Of a stretch of 64,000 bases of DNA, positions 40,878 to 49,922 are shown one piece after another; position 1 is the stretch's first letter; each line of letters begins with the position of its first letter. The stretch is from Palsa-1248 sp963737835 (GTDB taxonomy: Bacteria > Gemmatimonadota > Gemmatimonadetes > Gemmatimonadales > Gemmatimonadaceae), in contig CAVTUH010000001.1 of NCBI GenBank assembly GCA_963737835.1, positions 2,666,001 through 2,730,000 on the forward strand, read 5' to 3'. Position numbers and translations under genes: made by a program. Under the pieces are notes generated by a model that saw nothing but the letters and a program-made list of their open reading frames with translations, was not told the origin of the DNA and made no database searches.

Positions 40878-42578
40878 CTATCGCTCGCCCGATGCGATTC
40901 GGGCTTCGCGAACCGTCCCGGGGCCCCACAGCACCTTGCCCGGACGTGCACCCGTGTGCTTGCCGTGATCGATCACCACGGTGCCGTTGACGAGGACATA
41001 GTCGATGCCGCTCGGGGCGAGGTACGGGTGGGCGTATGTGGCACGATCCGCGAGGCTGTCGTAGTCGAATACGGTGACGTCGGCCCAGCTGCCTTCCCGG
41101 ATGACGCCGCGGTCGGCCAGTCGCATGCGGGTCGCGGGCCACGAGGTCATCTTGCGGATCGCTTCGGGCAACGTGAGCGTGTGTCGCTCGCGAACGTAGT
41201 GCGCGATGACGCGGGGGAAGTTGCCGTAGGCGCGGGGGTGTGGCAGGTCGAGCGTGTCCAGCACTCCGGGATGCACAGCCGCGCCCGCATCGCTGCCGAT
41301 GCCGGTCCACGGGAAGCGCAGGGCAGTCTCGATGTCGCCCTCACTCATCATGAAGTAGAGCGCCGTCGTCCTGCCGTGTCCCTGGGCGACGAGATCGAAC
41401 GCAGCGTCCGTTGGCGTCTTGTGCCAGGCGCGCGCGATGGCAGTGATCGACTGCCCATCGAAACGCGCGTTCGCGGGGTTGCGCGCATCGGCGAGCACGA
41501 TGTGATCCCAGCCGCCGGCGGTCTCGACGATGTTCCACCATCCGGGTGATCCGGTGATGATCTCGCGAGTGAGACGTGCTCGGATCTTCGGGTTGGCCAG
41601 GCGCGCGCGGAGGGAATCCTCTCCGCCCTCGTGTGCCCATGCCGGAACGACCGCGTCGAGCCCCGTTCCGCCGGCGGTGTAGACATACATGTCGGCCGAG
41701 ACCTCGAGGCCCGCGCGCCGCGCGGAGTCAATCAGTGCGCCGACCTTGGGCATGAGGACTCCCCACGCCGGCGCGTACGCGACCTTGAGATGGTAGACCT
41801 CTACCGGGAGGTGCGCTTCGCGTCCGATCTCGATCGCTTCACGGATCGCGTCGAGCACCTCTTTCCCTTCGCCTCGAATGTGACTCGCGTACATCCCGCC
41901 GTACCGTCCCGCGACCGCGGCGAGCGTGATCAGCTCAGGGGTCTTGGTGTAGCTCATCGGCGGGTAGATCAATGCCGTCGTCATCCCGAGCGCGCCCTGC
42001 TGCATGGCCGTCGCCATGAGCGCGCGCATCGAGTCCAGCTCTGCGGCAGTCGGGTCACGAGCAACTTCCCCGAGGAGTGCCATTCGGAGCTGGGCCTCGC
42101 TCACGTAGGTGCCGAAATTGACGCTGATCCCCTGTCGCTCGAGGCGGTGGAAGTAGGCGGCGAGCGAGTCGATACGCGTCGGCGGGCTATCTTCGCCCGC
42201 GATCGCCGTCGTGACGCCTTCCTGTAGCTTCGTCTCAGCCTTGCCGTTTTGCAGTAGCGCTCCGCCCGACTGATCCATCATGTCGATCCATCCGGGCGAG
42301 ACGTATTTCCCATGCGCATCGATCTCGACGCGGCCGTGCTCCCGGATTGCGCCAATGCGCGCGAAGCGGCCATCGCGAATGGCGACGTCTGCGGCGATCC
42401 ACGGGTTGCCGGCGCCATCGAGCACGTGTCCGCCACGAATGACGACATCGTAGATCGTGTCGCTGGCGCTGGTCGGTCGCGCGTGCGCACGCAGGGTGGG
42501 AGGGATCGGCTTGCTCGTGCCGCCTGCCGTTGTTGCAGACGCCAGGGCCACTGCCGCTATCGATCGTCGGCACCACAT
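40878..42578 (-). CDS. N-acyl-D-amino-acid deacylase-like amidohydrolase, exported
   Basis: A 566-residue amidohydrolase-superfamily protein. After a signal-like N-terminus (about 1-20) it has the family entry strand DVVIRGGHVLDGAGNPWIAADVAIRDGRF, then SPGWIDMMDQSG where classic members have an H-x-H metal pair. Later metal/active-site segments are present: YASHIRGEG, VEVYHLKVAY, GIGSDAGAAV. The C-terminal MTSWPATRMRLADRGVIREGSWADVTVFD is typical. Lack of HxH marks a divergent subgroup, so hydrolytic activity on D-amino acid derivatives is only tentative. The start ATG at 42578 abuts a GGGGTTGGGGGTTCG repeat. Confidence 0.82.
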   Translation of the reverse strand: MWCRRSIAAVALASATTAGGTSKPIPPTLRAHARPTSASDTIYDVVIRGGHVLDGAGNPWIAADVAIRDGRFARIGAIREHGRVEIDAHGKYVSPGWIDMMDQSGGALLQNGKAETKLQEGVTTAIAGEDSPPTRIDSLAAYFHRLERQGISVNFGTYVSEAQLRMALLGEVARDPTAAELDSMRALMATAMQQGALGMTTALIYPPMSYTKTPELITLAAVAGRYGGMYASHIRGEGKEVLDAIREAIEIGREAHLPVEVYHLKVAYAPAWGVLMPKVGALIDSARRAGLEVSADMYVYTAGGTGLDAVVPAWAHEGGEDSLRARLANPKIRARLTREIITGSPGWWNIVETAGGWDHIVLADARNPANARFDGQSITAIARAWHKTPTDAAFDLVAQGHGRTTALYFMMSEGDIETALRFPWTGIGSDAGAAVHPGVLDTLDLPHPRAYGNFPRVIAHYVRERHTLTLPEAIRKMTSWPATRMRLADRGVIREGSWADVTVFDYDSLADRATYAHPYLAPSGIDYVLVNGTVVIDHGKHTGARPGKVLWGPGTVREARIASGER

Positions 42579-42872
42579 AAGAACACCGGGGTTGGGGGTT
42601 CGCGGTTCGGGATTCGGACGGCCGAGTGGCCAGTACTCGTTCAACAGGGCAGAAGAGAGCAGAACGCTGCTGACAATCTTGACGCTGAGACCCAGCCCAT
42701 CGACAGGGGGCGGCGTGCCGCACCTGCCATATCGCCCAAGGTCTTCCCGGGCGCTACAGGGCGGGAACAGCGCACTGGCACGCGTGGTGCCTTACTGTCC
42801 GGATGGCGGTGCTGAGCTGCGTCTCGAACCGTCGACTGGCTACGCACGACCCCTCTTTCTCGGGCTCAACCG

Positions 42873-43430
42873 ATGACGGCACCACATGTCGTGCTGGTGG
42901 ACGGACACGATCGGGAGATCGGGGTGGAGGAGAAGGTGCGCGCGCACGTGCTCGGCCTTCTGCACCGCGCGGTGTCGGCCTTCGTCTTCAACACAGCGGG
43001 GGAGCTGCTGCTCCAACGGCGCGCCGCGCGGAAGTACCACTGCGGTGGCGCGTGGTCGAACACCGCCTGCGGGCACCCACAGTCGGGCGAGAGTCCCATC
43101 ACCGCCGCATCGCGGCGTCTCCGTCAGGAGATGGGGATCGACTGTCCTTTGCACTCCGCCGGCGCTTTCCTTTATCGGCTGCCGGTGGGACAGGGGCTGA
43201 TCGAGCACGAATATGACCACTTGTTCTGGGGCCAGAGCGACGAGACGCCGGCACCCGATCCGCACGAGGTCGAGGATTGGCGCTGGATGCCCCTCCACAC
43301 GCTCGCGCACGACCTGCGCCGACATCCGACGCACTACAGTCCATGGCTGCCTACTGCCTTCGCCCAGCTCTGTCGCCAGCGGGCCTTTCCAATCGGCGCA
43401 GGCGGCAGGTCGGGCTCGGTGCACTTCTAG
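42873..43430 (+). CDS. idi: Isopentenyl-diphosphate delta-isomerase, type 1
   Basis: A 185-residue Nudix-fold enzyme interconverting IPP and DMAPP. Key motifs: the catalytic Cys66 in WSNTACGHPQ, the Nudix-like RRLRQEMGID, and LIEHEYDHLF with the catalytic Glu. Length and order match bacterial type 1 IDI. It stands alone here, divergent from the amidohydrolase gene. IPP isomerase is non-essential in MEP-pathway bacteria but balances isoprenoid supply. Confidence 0.95.
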   Translation: MTAPHVVLVDGHDREIGVEEKVRAHVLGLLHRAVSAFVFNTAGELLLQRRAARKYHCGGAWSNTACGHPQSGESPITAASRRLRQEMGIDCPLHSAGAFLYRLPVGQGLIEHEYDHLFWGQSDETPAPDPHEVEDWRWMPLHTLAHDLRRHPTHYSPWLPTAFAQLCRQRAFPIGAGGRSGSVHF

Positions 43431-43494
43431 GCGAGCGGCGGCCCTTTAGCCGTCGCGGCCGCGCCGGAGCGCCTGGCGCCCGGTCGCGTACGAC

Positions 43495-45852
43495 TTACGG
43501 CTCGCCGCACACGATGAGTGCTCGCACGGCGATTTCTCTGCCCAAGAGGGCGTGACTCGCGCGGAGGGCATGGGCGTCACCAAAGGCGGCCACGGCGCGA
43601 AGCCACTGGGCGTCGGGTAACGCGGCGCCAGCGAGTTGATCGAGCACCCACTCCGCCCCTGCACCGAAGGGCGCGGTGGCGGCCCGACGGGCGCGTTCGC
43701 CAAGCGCGAGGATCGAAGGGCGCGCGTGCAGCGGCGAACGCCGCGAGATCGCAGCAATACGACGGAGCACGCGATGCCGCGACGCGACGCCCGCAACGGT
43801 CGAGAGCCCGACATCCTCGGCGGCGCACCGCTCGGACCACCATGCCCGGATCGCGCCGATCGCCTCGTCGCACGCTGTCGCCTCCGGGGCCACGAGCGCA
43901 CAGGTCGCAGATTGAGTGACGGCGGCGACGACAGCAGGCGCGTCCGACACGCCGGCGCCCGCGGAGGCCACGAGCAGGGGCCGGCCACCCACGACACACG
44001 CCGCGAGGAAGCCTCGGGTGGGGCTTGTCACCGCGGCCCAGAGCGTCTCGTCGGGCGCCCGGGGGGTGCCGCCGGACGGTCGTCGCCAGGTCGACATGAC
44101 CGCACGGACCGTCGCCAGGTGCTCAGGCGGGCCAACCTGCGGTTCATCGCCTCGGACCCCGCGCCACGAAGCGGATATCCGCGGCACGATCGAGCCGACG
44201 ATGCCGACCGCGCGCCCCGCGGCGTCCAGCTTTGCCTTGAGTCGCTGCTCGACCTGCAGCAGCGCTTCGCTGGCTGCGGGCGGTGCAAAGGCATATACGT
44301 GTACGGAGTCGTGCGGCGAGCCCAAACGCGCAATGCGCCCGATGCGTTGCTCGAGACGGGCGGGCGTCCATGGCAGGTCCAGATGCACGACAACTGCGGC
44401 GGCCTGCAGGTCGACCCCTTCGCTCAGCAGGTCCGTAGTCAAGAGCAGCTGGATCCGCTCCGCGCGTGCGACGCACTCCGCCAAGCCGGGCGCGAATTGT
44501 CGCAGGACCTCGACCCGCGGCAACTTCCCGCTGGCGATCACGCCGCCGCGGGCGCTGAGAGCGCAGATCGCCGCTTCGGTGCGCAGTTGGCGGAACAACG
44601 CGTACACCGTGTCCTCGAAGCTGGAAAATCCTACGATCCTCGCATGCGGATGTGCGTGCATGATCGCCCGCAGGTGGTCGGCCCGGCTCGCGTCGACATC
44701 GGGCGCGTCGGTCAGTCGACGCAAGAGCTCACGCACTCCGGCGGCATGCACGCGCACGGCCGAGAGGAGCACGGGTATGTCGGGCGGACCTCTCCCGTCA
44801 CGTCGTTGCTCCGATTCGCCCGGCGGCGCTGGCGGGAGGAGGTCCGGCAGCGCGAGCTGGATTGTGCCCTCGCCGACACACCATTCGCGGAGCGCGCGAT
44901 AAGTCGGATAGGCGCCTTGTTCGAGTGACGCCTCGAGTGCCGCGGCTCGGTCCAATCGCCGCCGGAGTGCCGAGCGCAATGCGCCGGCGCTCGAGGCCCA
45001 CTGGCGGATGAGGCCCATCGCGGTCAGTGCGTCGGCACACTCACCGTCGCGCGGCGGAACGGGTGGCGGCAGCGCCACGATCGCCCGCAGTGTCTGGACG
45101 TCGTCATCGACGCGGACAATGTGCGGTCTGATGACGCGAGGCACCGCCAACGGCGAGTCCGGCGAGCGATGTCGATGCGTTCCGGATGTCGGTGGGGATT
45201 CCGGCGGTGCTGGGGAGCGGGCCGAATCGTGGCCGCGGCGCACGACGTAGCGCGAGCGTTGGTCATCCGTGAGCGTCCAGGCATGCGCTCCGAGGAAGAG
45301 GCTCAAGATACACGCCAGGTCCTCCGTGCGGTTGTGAATGGGTGTCGCGGTCAGCAGGAGGACGCGTGCGCTCGTCGTCGCGCGGGCGAGTGCGTGATAG
45401 CGTCGTGTGTGCTGGTTGCGGAAATGGTGCGCTTCGTCGACGACGACGAGATCCGGTCGTCGATTCCCGTACGCACTGTCGCCGCGCTCGCGGCTCAACT
45501 GCTCCATGGAAACTGTCCTGATCGTGACGCCGGTGTCGCGTGCGGAGCGATGCCAGGTGTCGCGCAAGATCGCGGGACACACGACGAGCACGTCGCGTGC
45601 GCACCTCGCCACGGCGAGCGCGACGTACGTCTTCCCCATGCCGACCGCGTCGGCGAGGACCGCTCCGCCATGCGTTTCGATCAACCCCGTCAGCTGTTCG
45701 AGCCCGTCGGCTTGATGCGGCCGCAGGGTCACGGACCCGATCTGCCGTGGTGCAAGGGAGAGGCCGGATTGGGATGCATCCGCGGCCGGGCCGAGCCAGC
45801 ACTCGGCGATGGCTGCGCGCACGATGTCCAGCGGCGCCAGTCGAAGCGTCAT
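43495..45852 (-). CDS. SNF2/SWI2-family DEAH helicase of a methyltransferase operon
   Basis: A 785-residue superfamily 2 helicase/translocase. Motif I is ADAVGMGKTY (about 68-77), the Walker B motif DEAH is in LVVVDEAHHFRN (139-142), and motif III is LLLTATP. The C-terminal lobe has VGFSSFEDTVYALF, motif V LLTTDLLSEGVDLQ and motif VI QRIGRIARLG. The last ~220 residues are of unknown fold. It resembles SNF2 proteins of DISARM (DrmD-like) and RapA-like systems. The ATG overlaps the upstream specificity gene's stop (ATGA), so it is the third gene of one operon. No phospholipase-D-like, HNH or PD-(D/E)xK nuclease motif was found. Confidence 0.88.
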   Translation of the reverse strand: MTLRLAPLDIVRAAIAECWLGPAADASQSGLSLAPRQIGSVTLRPHQADGLEQLTGLIETHGGAVLADAVGMGKTYVALAVARCARDVLVVCPAILRDTWHRSARDTGVTIRTVSMEQLSRERGDSAYGNRRPDLVVVDEAHHFRNQHTRRYHALARATTSARVLLLTATPIHNRTEDLACILSLFLGAHAWTLTDDQRSRYVVRRGHDSARSPAPPESPPTSGTHRHRSPDSPLAVPRVIRPHIVRVDDDVQTLRAIVALPPPVPPRDGECADALTAMGLIRQWASSAGALRSALRRRLDRAAALEASLEQGAYPTYRALREWCVGEGTIQLALPDLLPPAPPGESEQRRDGRGPPDIPVLLSAVRVHAAGVRELLRRLTDAPDVDASRADHLRAIMHAHPHARIVGFSSFEDTVYALFRQLRTEAAICALSARGGVIASGKLPRVEVLRQFAPGLAECVARAERIQLLLTTDLLSEGVDLQAAAVVVHLDLPWTPARLEQRIGRIARLGSPHDSVHVYAFAPPAASEALLQVEQRLKAKLDAAGRAVGIVGSIVPRISASWRGVRGDEPQVGPPEHLATVRAVMSTWRRPSGGTPRAPDETLWAAVTSPTRGFLAACVVGGRPLLVASAGAGVSDAPAVVAAVTQSATCALVAPEATACDEAIGAIRAWWSERCAAEDVGLSTVAGVASRHRVLRRIAAISRRSPLHARPSILALGERARRAATAPFGAGAEWVLDQLAGAALPDAQWLRAVAAFGDAHALRASHALLGREIAVRALIVCGEP

Positions 45853-47000
45853 GCTCCGCTCCAGCTCAGGAGCGGGTGGAGCGCATCGAGGTCCAGCCCG
45901 TACGCCGCGGCGACCGTCTCGGTGAGCCGCGCTTCAGAGGGCGGAGCCCCGTCGAGCGCGGCCGCGGCGAGCGGCGCCATCACAGACCGCTTTTCCTCCC
46001 ACGGCTGCGGTAGCGGCAGGAGTCCGACGGTCCATCCCATGTAGCGCCGGTATCCGCCGCGCGCCGGTTCGGCGAGGATGTTGAGCCATGCCGCGGCCAC
46101 CGCACTGTTCAGGAGCGCGGTCAGCGCGTGGGCATCCACGAGGTCGCCAGCGCGCGCGACGTAGCAGCTATTAAGTGCGACGGTCGGATTGCCGGCGGGG
46201 ATCAGCGTTGCTCGTGGCGTCCGTCCGAGATCTGGCCAGACGACGCGCGGGTGCGTCGCCGATGCGCTCTCGGTGCGGAACAGGGCCCACCAAGGGAGCT
46301 GGCCCCGCGTGTCGCTCCGGGCCGCAAGCTGGTGCCGCCAGCGACTCAGCCAGCCCGCCGCGTGCGGCGGCAGCGCCGGGAGAGGCGGCGCCCGCTCGAC
46401 ACTGCTGGCCTCGTGCGTCCAGATGATCCATTCCTGCTCGCGACACGTTCGTCGCCGGCGGGCGACGCATTGCGTGGCTCCTACCCGCCCATCCAGGACC
46501 GTGGTGCGGCCGGCGTCGGCCCGTGCCGGTTCAATGGCTGTTCGTGCGCCAGTCGGGCGGCCGCGGCCATCCGCCGCGTCGCACCGCATCCATCGACCAA
46601 GCGTCTCCCCGCGGACAACCGGCCGGAGCAGTGACCGCTCGATACGACCGGAGCGTAGCATACGCCCGGCGCGCGCGGACAATGTGTGGATTGCGGCGAC
46701 CGTGTCATCCCCATCGCTGCTACCGTCGCCGCGCGTGTCGAGGCTCACGACAAAGGCGTCGTTGCAGCCGCACTTGACTCCCAGCATCGGCGGGCCAAAT
46801 GCGGTGTCGGCGAGCGGGATCCCCGCGCGGGCGAGGGCATCGAAGGCGCTGCGGACTGCTGGTGGTACGAGCAGCCAGGGACTGCCCGGTGTTGTATCGA
46901 AGCACAGCATCCTCGCGGCCGTGGCCCAGCGATGCACTCCGACGTAGGTGTGCAGGGCGACCTCCACGTCCGCTGGACTGCTCGCGGGTGCCTCGCTCAC
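45849..47000 (-). CDS. Target-recognition (specificity) protein of a split Eco57I-like methyltransferase
   Basis: A 383-residue protein beginning with a GTG that overlaps the methyltransferase stop (GTGA). It has the C-terminal recognition-domain hallmarks of Eco57I/PglX-type enzymes: GVKCGCNDAFVV (about 74-85), LLRPVVRGETLGRWM, EWIIWTHE, PWWALFR, PTVALNSCYVAR, and ALLNSAVAAAWLNILAEPARGGYRRYMGWTVG. It should give the methylase its DNA sequence specificity. Residues about 171-186 (GRVGATQCVARRRRTC) are encoded by a degenerate GGGCGACGC palindrome, so a repeat has inserted in frame. Whether this impairs function is unclear. Confidence 0.82.
   Translation of the reverse strand: MSEAPASSPADVEVALHTYVGVHRWATAARMLCFDTTPGSPWLLVPPAVRSAFDALARAGIPLADTAFGPPMLGVKCGCNDAFVVSLDTRGDGSSDGDDTVAAIHTLSARAGRMLRSGRIERSLLRPVVRGETLGRWMRCDAADGRGRPTGARTAIEPARADAGRTTVLDGRVGATQCVARRRRTCREQEWIIWTHEASSVERAPPLPALPPHAAGWLSRWRHQLAARSDTRGQLPWWALFRTESASATHPRVVWPDLGRTPRATLIPAGNPTVALNSCYVARAGDLVDAHALTALLNSAVAAAWLNILAEPARGGYRRYMGWTVGLLPLPQPWEEKRSVMAPLAAAALDGAPPSEARLTETVAAAYGLDLDALHPLLSWSGA
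46459..46486. repeat. Degenerate GGGCGACGC palindrome inside a coding region
   Basis: GGGCGACGCATTGCG is identical to the intergenic copies at 57988 and 58067. The right arm has decayed to TGGCTCC instead of TCGCCCC but keeps the trailing TACC. The sequence is read through in the specificity gene without breaking its frame. Confidence 0.85.
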
Positions 47001-49405
47001 TGCGCGTCGATGGACGCCACGGCCTCGCGGCCGGGCGATGTCTGGGCGACACGGCGCACGACGAGCAGCGAGGGGTACACGGCCGCATCGAACGCTCGGC
47101 GCGCGCCAGACCAGTCCTCGATCCGGAGGAGCGAGGCGCGATCCAGGATCAGCGACCGCACGCCGCCACCCGCAAGACATCTCCACAGCTTCGCGGGCAG
47201 CAGGAGCGCGACGATCCCATGCGGCCTCGCGACCGTGAGCGCGCGTTCGACGAAGATCGCTGCCATGTCGACCTGGGTTCCGAAGCCCGGTCCGGATCGT
47301 CCGGCCGTCGCACCGCGCAGCCACGCACCGTGACGGCACACCGCAAAGTCCCGTCGCAGGCGCTCGCGATCGACGATGGGCACGGCGTGCGGGCGCACCC
47401 ATGGCGGATTCCCGAGCACGAGGTCGAAGCCGCCAGCATCGTCGACGTCGCCGAAGTGCGTCGCAAAGGCGAATGGGAGCGCCGCGCCGCCGCGGAGCGC
47501 CTCGATCTGTGACCGCAACGCGCGCGCACGCTTGCGCAACTCGGAGCGACGTGCTCGCTCGCCCGCGCCGCCGGGCGGCGCCGCGCCGAACAAGTCGCGA
47601 CCGCGAGCGAGCGTCACGGCATCGATGCGGGCGTGCATGACCGACGCCAACTCGCGGCGGAGTCTTTCGAGCGCGCGACTCCGCTCAATGCGCTCGAGTG
47701 TGCGCAGCATGGATCGTTTCCGCACGCCCGTCGAGCGCGCATAGCGCTCCCGGAGCCGCCCGATCATGACTGCCGACCGCTGCTCCACCGTGCGCGTAGG
47801 CACGTGATGCGGCTCGCCGCCGAACGCGCCGCCCGCGAGTGCATCGCCCACGCGAACGTTGCGGTCGAGGTTGGGCAGCGGGAGCATCGCGACGGGGTCG
47901 TCGTCGGGACTGTCGATCACGACAGCGAGCCAGAGCCGCAGCTCACAGAGCCAGACCGCGGTGGGATTGATGTCCACGCCAAAGATCGAACGCGTCAGCA
48001 CCTGCCGGCGCCGCTGGCTCACGGGCAGATCAATGCCGACGCGGCCAGCGAGCGTGGCGAGCAGGTCGAGCATGTGCACCAGAAAGGCGCCGGACCCGCA
48101 CGCCGGATCGAGCACGCGCAACCCGGAGAGTCGGTGGTGAACCGCCTCGTGGGCTGCCGGGCCTGCGGGGTCGCCGCGCAGCAGCGCGGCGACCGCGGCG
48201 GGCGGTGCGGCCGCCGACGCGAGCGCATGGACGAGCGCGTGCTCGGTGACCCGCGCCACGAGCGCCTGCGGCGTGTAATACGCACCTGTGGCGTGACGCA
48301 CTGATGGCGCCATCAGCGCCTCGAACGAGCGCCCCAACATCTCGGGGTCAATGGCTGCTTCCGACCAGGTGCTGCGGTCCTCGCGCGCCGTGAAGCGATA
48401 GTGGCCCAAGACGCCCCCCACGAAGTCGCCCAGCGCCGCATCGGAGAATGCGACGCCGCGCGATCGTCGCTCGAGCGCGGTCGGCGAGAACAGGCCCCCG
48501 TTGAGAAACGGAATGTGCCCGAACCCAATGGCTGCTTGAGAGCGCCTGGAGAACGGCGTGTTGAGCGTGCCAAAGAACAGCGGACGGAGCACGCGCGCGT
48601 GGAAGTCGCCGCCGCTCGTCATGCAGTCGGCGAAGATCCGCGCGAGAAACGACCGATCTCGATCGAGCCACCCCTTGGCCTCGAGAAAGGCGAGGAACAG
48701 CAAACGCGACGCGCAGAGCAGCGCGAGCTCGCGCCGGGTGTGCGGCGGAGGGCTCCGCATGCCGCTGGCGACTGTCGTCGTCCCTGCGAGCGCGTCAACA
48801 GCGCGGTTCAGCGCAATGTAGAACCGCCGCGTGAGCGACTCGCGCCCCAGGAGATCGAGCCATCGTGCGTGCGTTCCGGCCGTGTCGGCACTGACCGCCG
48901 CCGCCAACGCCGCGAGGGTCTCGGCGTCGCTGTCGACGACCGCATCGGGATCGACGACCAGTGCAGCAATGCGGGGCGGCTGGCGCTCGCTCGACCAGGT
49001 CGCGAGGACGAGCTGTCGGGCCGAGTGGGCTCCGTTCGACCTACCGGGGTGAGGGTGCGCGCGCCGGTCCTCCGAGGCCGTGCCCACTCTCGCGATGCAC
49101 AGCCACGCGAGGTGCGGGGCACGACGCGCCAGGCGCGCCGCGACGCGGGACACGATATCGTGCAGCGCTCGCGGCGGTCCGTCCGGGACAACGTCGATGA
49201 GCAACGCACGCAGGGCGTCCGGTCCGCGAGCCACGTGCACCGCGATGGCGCAGGGATCGTCAGGGGGCGCGAGTCCGAGGGCCGCGCGATCGAGCGGCGC
49301 CATCGGCAGGGGCGGACCCTCGTAGCCGCACGTCGCCGCGATCGCGACCAACGCGTCGGAGCCTTTGGCGGCCAGCAATTCCGCTGCCGCTTTGAGTGTG
49401 AGCAC
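46997..49405 (-). CDS. Eco57I/PglX-like adenine-specific DNA methyltransferase (catalytic part)
   Basis: An 802-residue gamma-class N6-adenine methyltransferase. SAM motif I is DPACGSGAFLVHMLD (433-447), preceded by TGAYYTPQALV. GVDINPTAVWLCELRLWL follows, and catalytic motif IV is NPPW (666-669) in FDLVLGNPPWVRP. It then ends after VALLLPAKLWR...ILDRASLLRIEDWSGARRAF, where one-piece enzymes would continue into the recognition domain, encoded here by the next gene. The N-terminal ~200 residues are unassigned and show no obvious nuclease motif. The start is GTG at 49405. It is the first gene of the methylase-specificity-helicase operon and divergent from the rhodanese gene. Confidence 0.9.
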   Translation of the reverse strand: MLTLKAAAELLAAKGSDALVAIAATCGYEGPPLPMAPLDRAALGLAPPDDPCAIAVHVARGPDALRALLIDVVPDGPPRALHDIVSRVAARLARRAPHLAWLCIARVGTASEDRRAHPHPGRSNGAHSARQLVLATWSSERQPPRIAALVVDPDAVVDSDAETLAALAAAVSADTAGTHARWLDLLGRESLTRRFYIALNRAVDALAGTTTVASGMRSPPPHTRRELALLCASRLLFLAFLEAKGWLDRDRSFLARIFADCMTSGGDFHARVLRPLFFGTLNTPFSRRSQAAIGFGHIPFLNGGLFSPTALERRSRGVAFSDAALGDFVGGVLGHYRFTAREDRSTWSEAAIDPEMLGRSFEALMAPSVRHATGAYYTPQALVARVTEHALVHALASAAAPPAAVAALLRGDPAGPAAHEAVHHRLSGLRVLDPACGSGAFLVHMLDLLATLAGRVGIDLPVSQRRRQVLTRSIFGVDINPTAVWLCELRLWLAVVIDSPDDDPVAMLPLPNLDRNVRVGDALAGGAFGGEPHHVPTRTVEQRSAVMIGRLRERYARSTGVRKRSMLRTLERIERSRALERLRRELASVMHARIDAVTLARGRDLFGAAPPGGAGERARRSELRKRARALRSQIEALRGGAALPFAFATHFGDVDDAGGFDLVLGNPPWVRPHAVPIVDRERLRRDFAVCRHGAWLRGATAGRSGPGFGTQVDMAAIFVERALTVARPHGIVALLLPAKLWRCLAGGGVRSLILDRASLLRIEDWSGARRAFDAAVYPSLLVVRRVAQTSPGREAVASIDAQ

Positions 49406-49558
49406 GCGGACACAGTCGCTGTGTGGCGTCGGCGACGCGTCATCGCGGGCGGTGCGCGAAGAGCGATCGTGGCGGCTTCAGATTAATTTGTTTTTGCTGC
49501 CTCTCGCGTTCGACGTCGTCGCTCACCTCCCCGCACGAGATTGCCCCAAGAGACGCCA

Positions 49559-49922
49559 ATGCCCGTCAAGACTGGTGCGCAGCTCATCAATGAGGCCAAG
49601 CAGCGGATCCGCGAGACATCAGTGTCGCAGGCTGCGCGACATGCAGGCGCACGGAGCTCCGGTCGTTTATCTCGACGTCCGTGAGCAAAACGAGTGGAAC
49701 CTCGGCCATCTGCCGCAAGCCACGTTCATTCCGCGCGGCACATTGGAGACGACGGTCGAGCAGCGCGTGCCCCGGGATGCGGAGGTCGTGGTCTATTGCG
49801 CGAGCGGCAACCGATCGGCGCTGGCGGCGCAGACGCTGCAGGAGATGGGGTACACGAACGTCTCGCACCTCGCGGGCGGATTCCGCGCGTGGGTCGAAGG
49901 GGGTGGGGACGTCGACGGGTGA
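49559..49922 (+). CDS. Rhodanese-domain sulfurtransferase, +1 frameshift near 49631
   Basis: From the ATG at 49559 the frame reads MPVKTGAQLINEAKQRIRET, a familiar start of small rhodanese proteins, up to about 49630. It then resumes in the next frame as LRDMQAHGAPVVYLDVREQ through the active-site loop VVYCASGNRSALAAQ to the stop at 49922. Removing one G from CAGGCTG restores one protein of about 120 residues. The catalytic cysteine is in YCASGNRS. A single-domain rhodanese moves sulfane sulfur. A sequencing error or a genuine lesion are both possible. A AAGAGA site precedes the ATG. Confidence 0.8.

Noticed and set aside
43495..49405. Complete DISARM or BREX locus
   Set aside because: Only methylase, specificity and SNF2 helicase genes are present; DrmA/B/C, PLD nuclease, BrxZ-type phosphatase, Lon-like and other hallmark genes are absent in the flanks.
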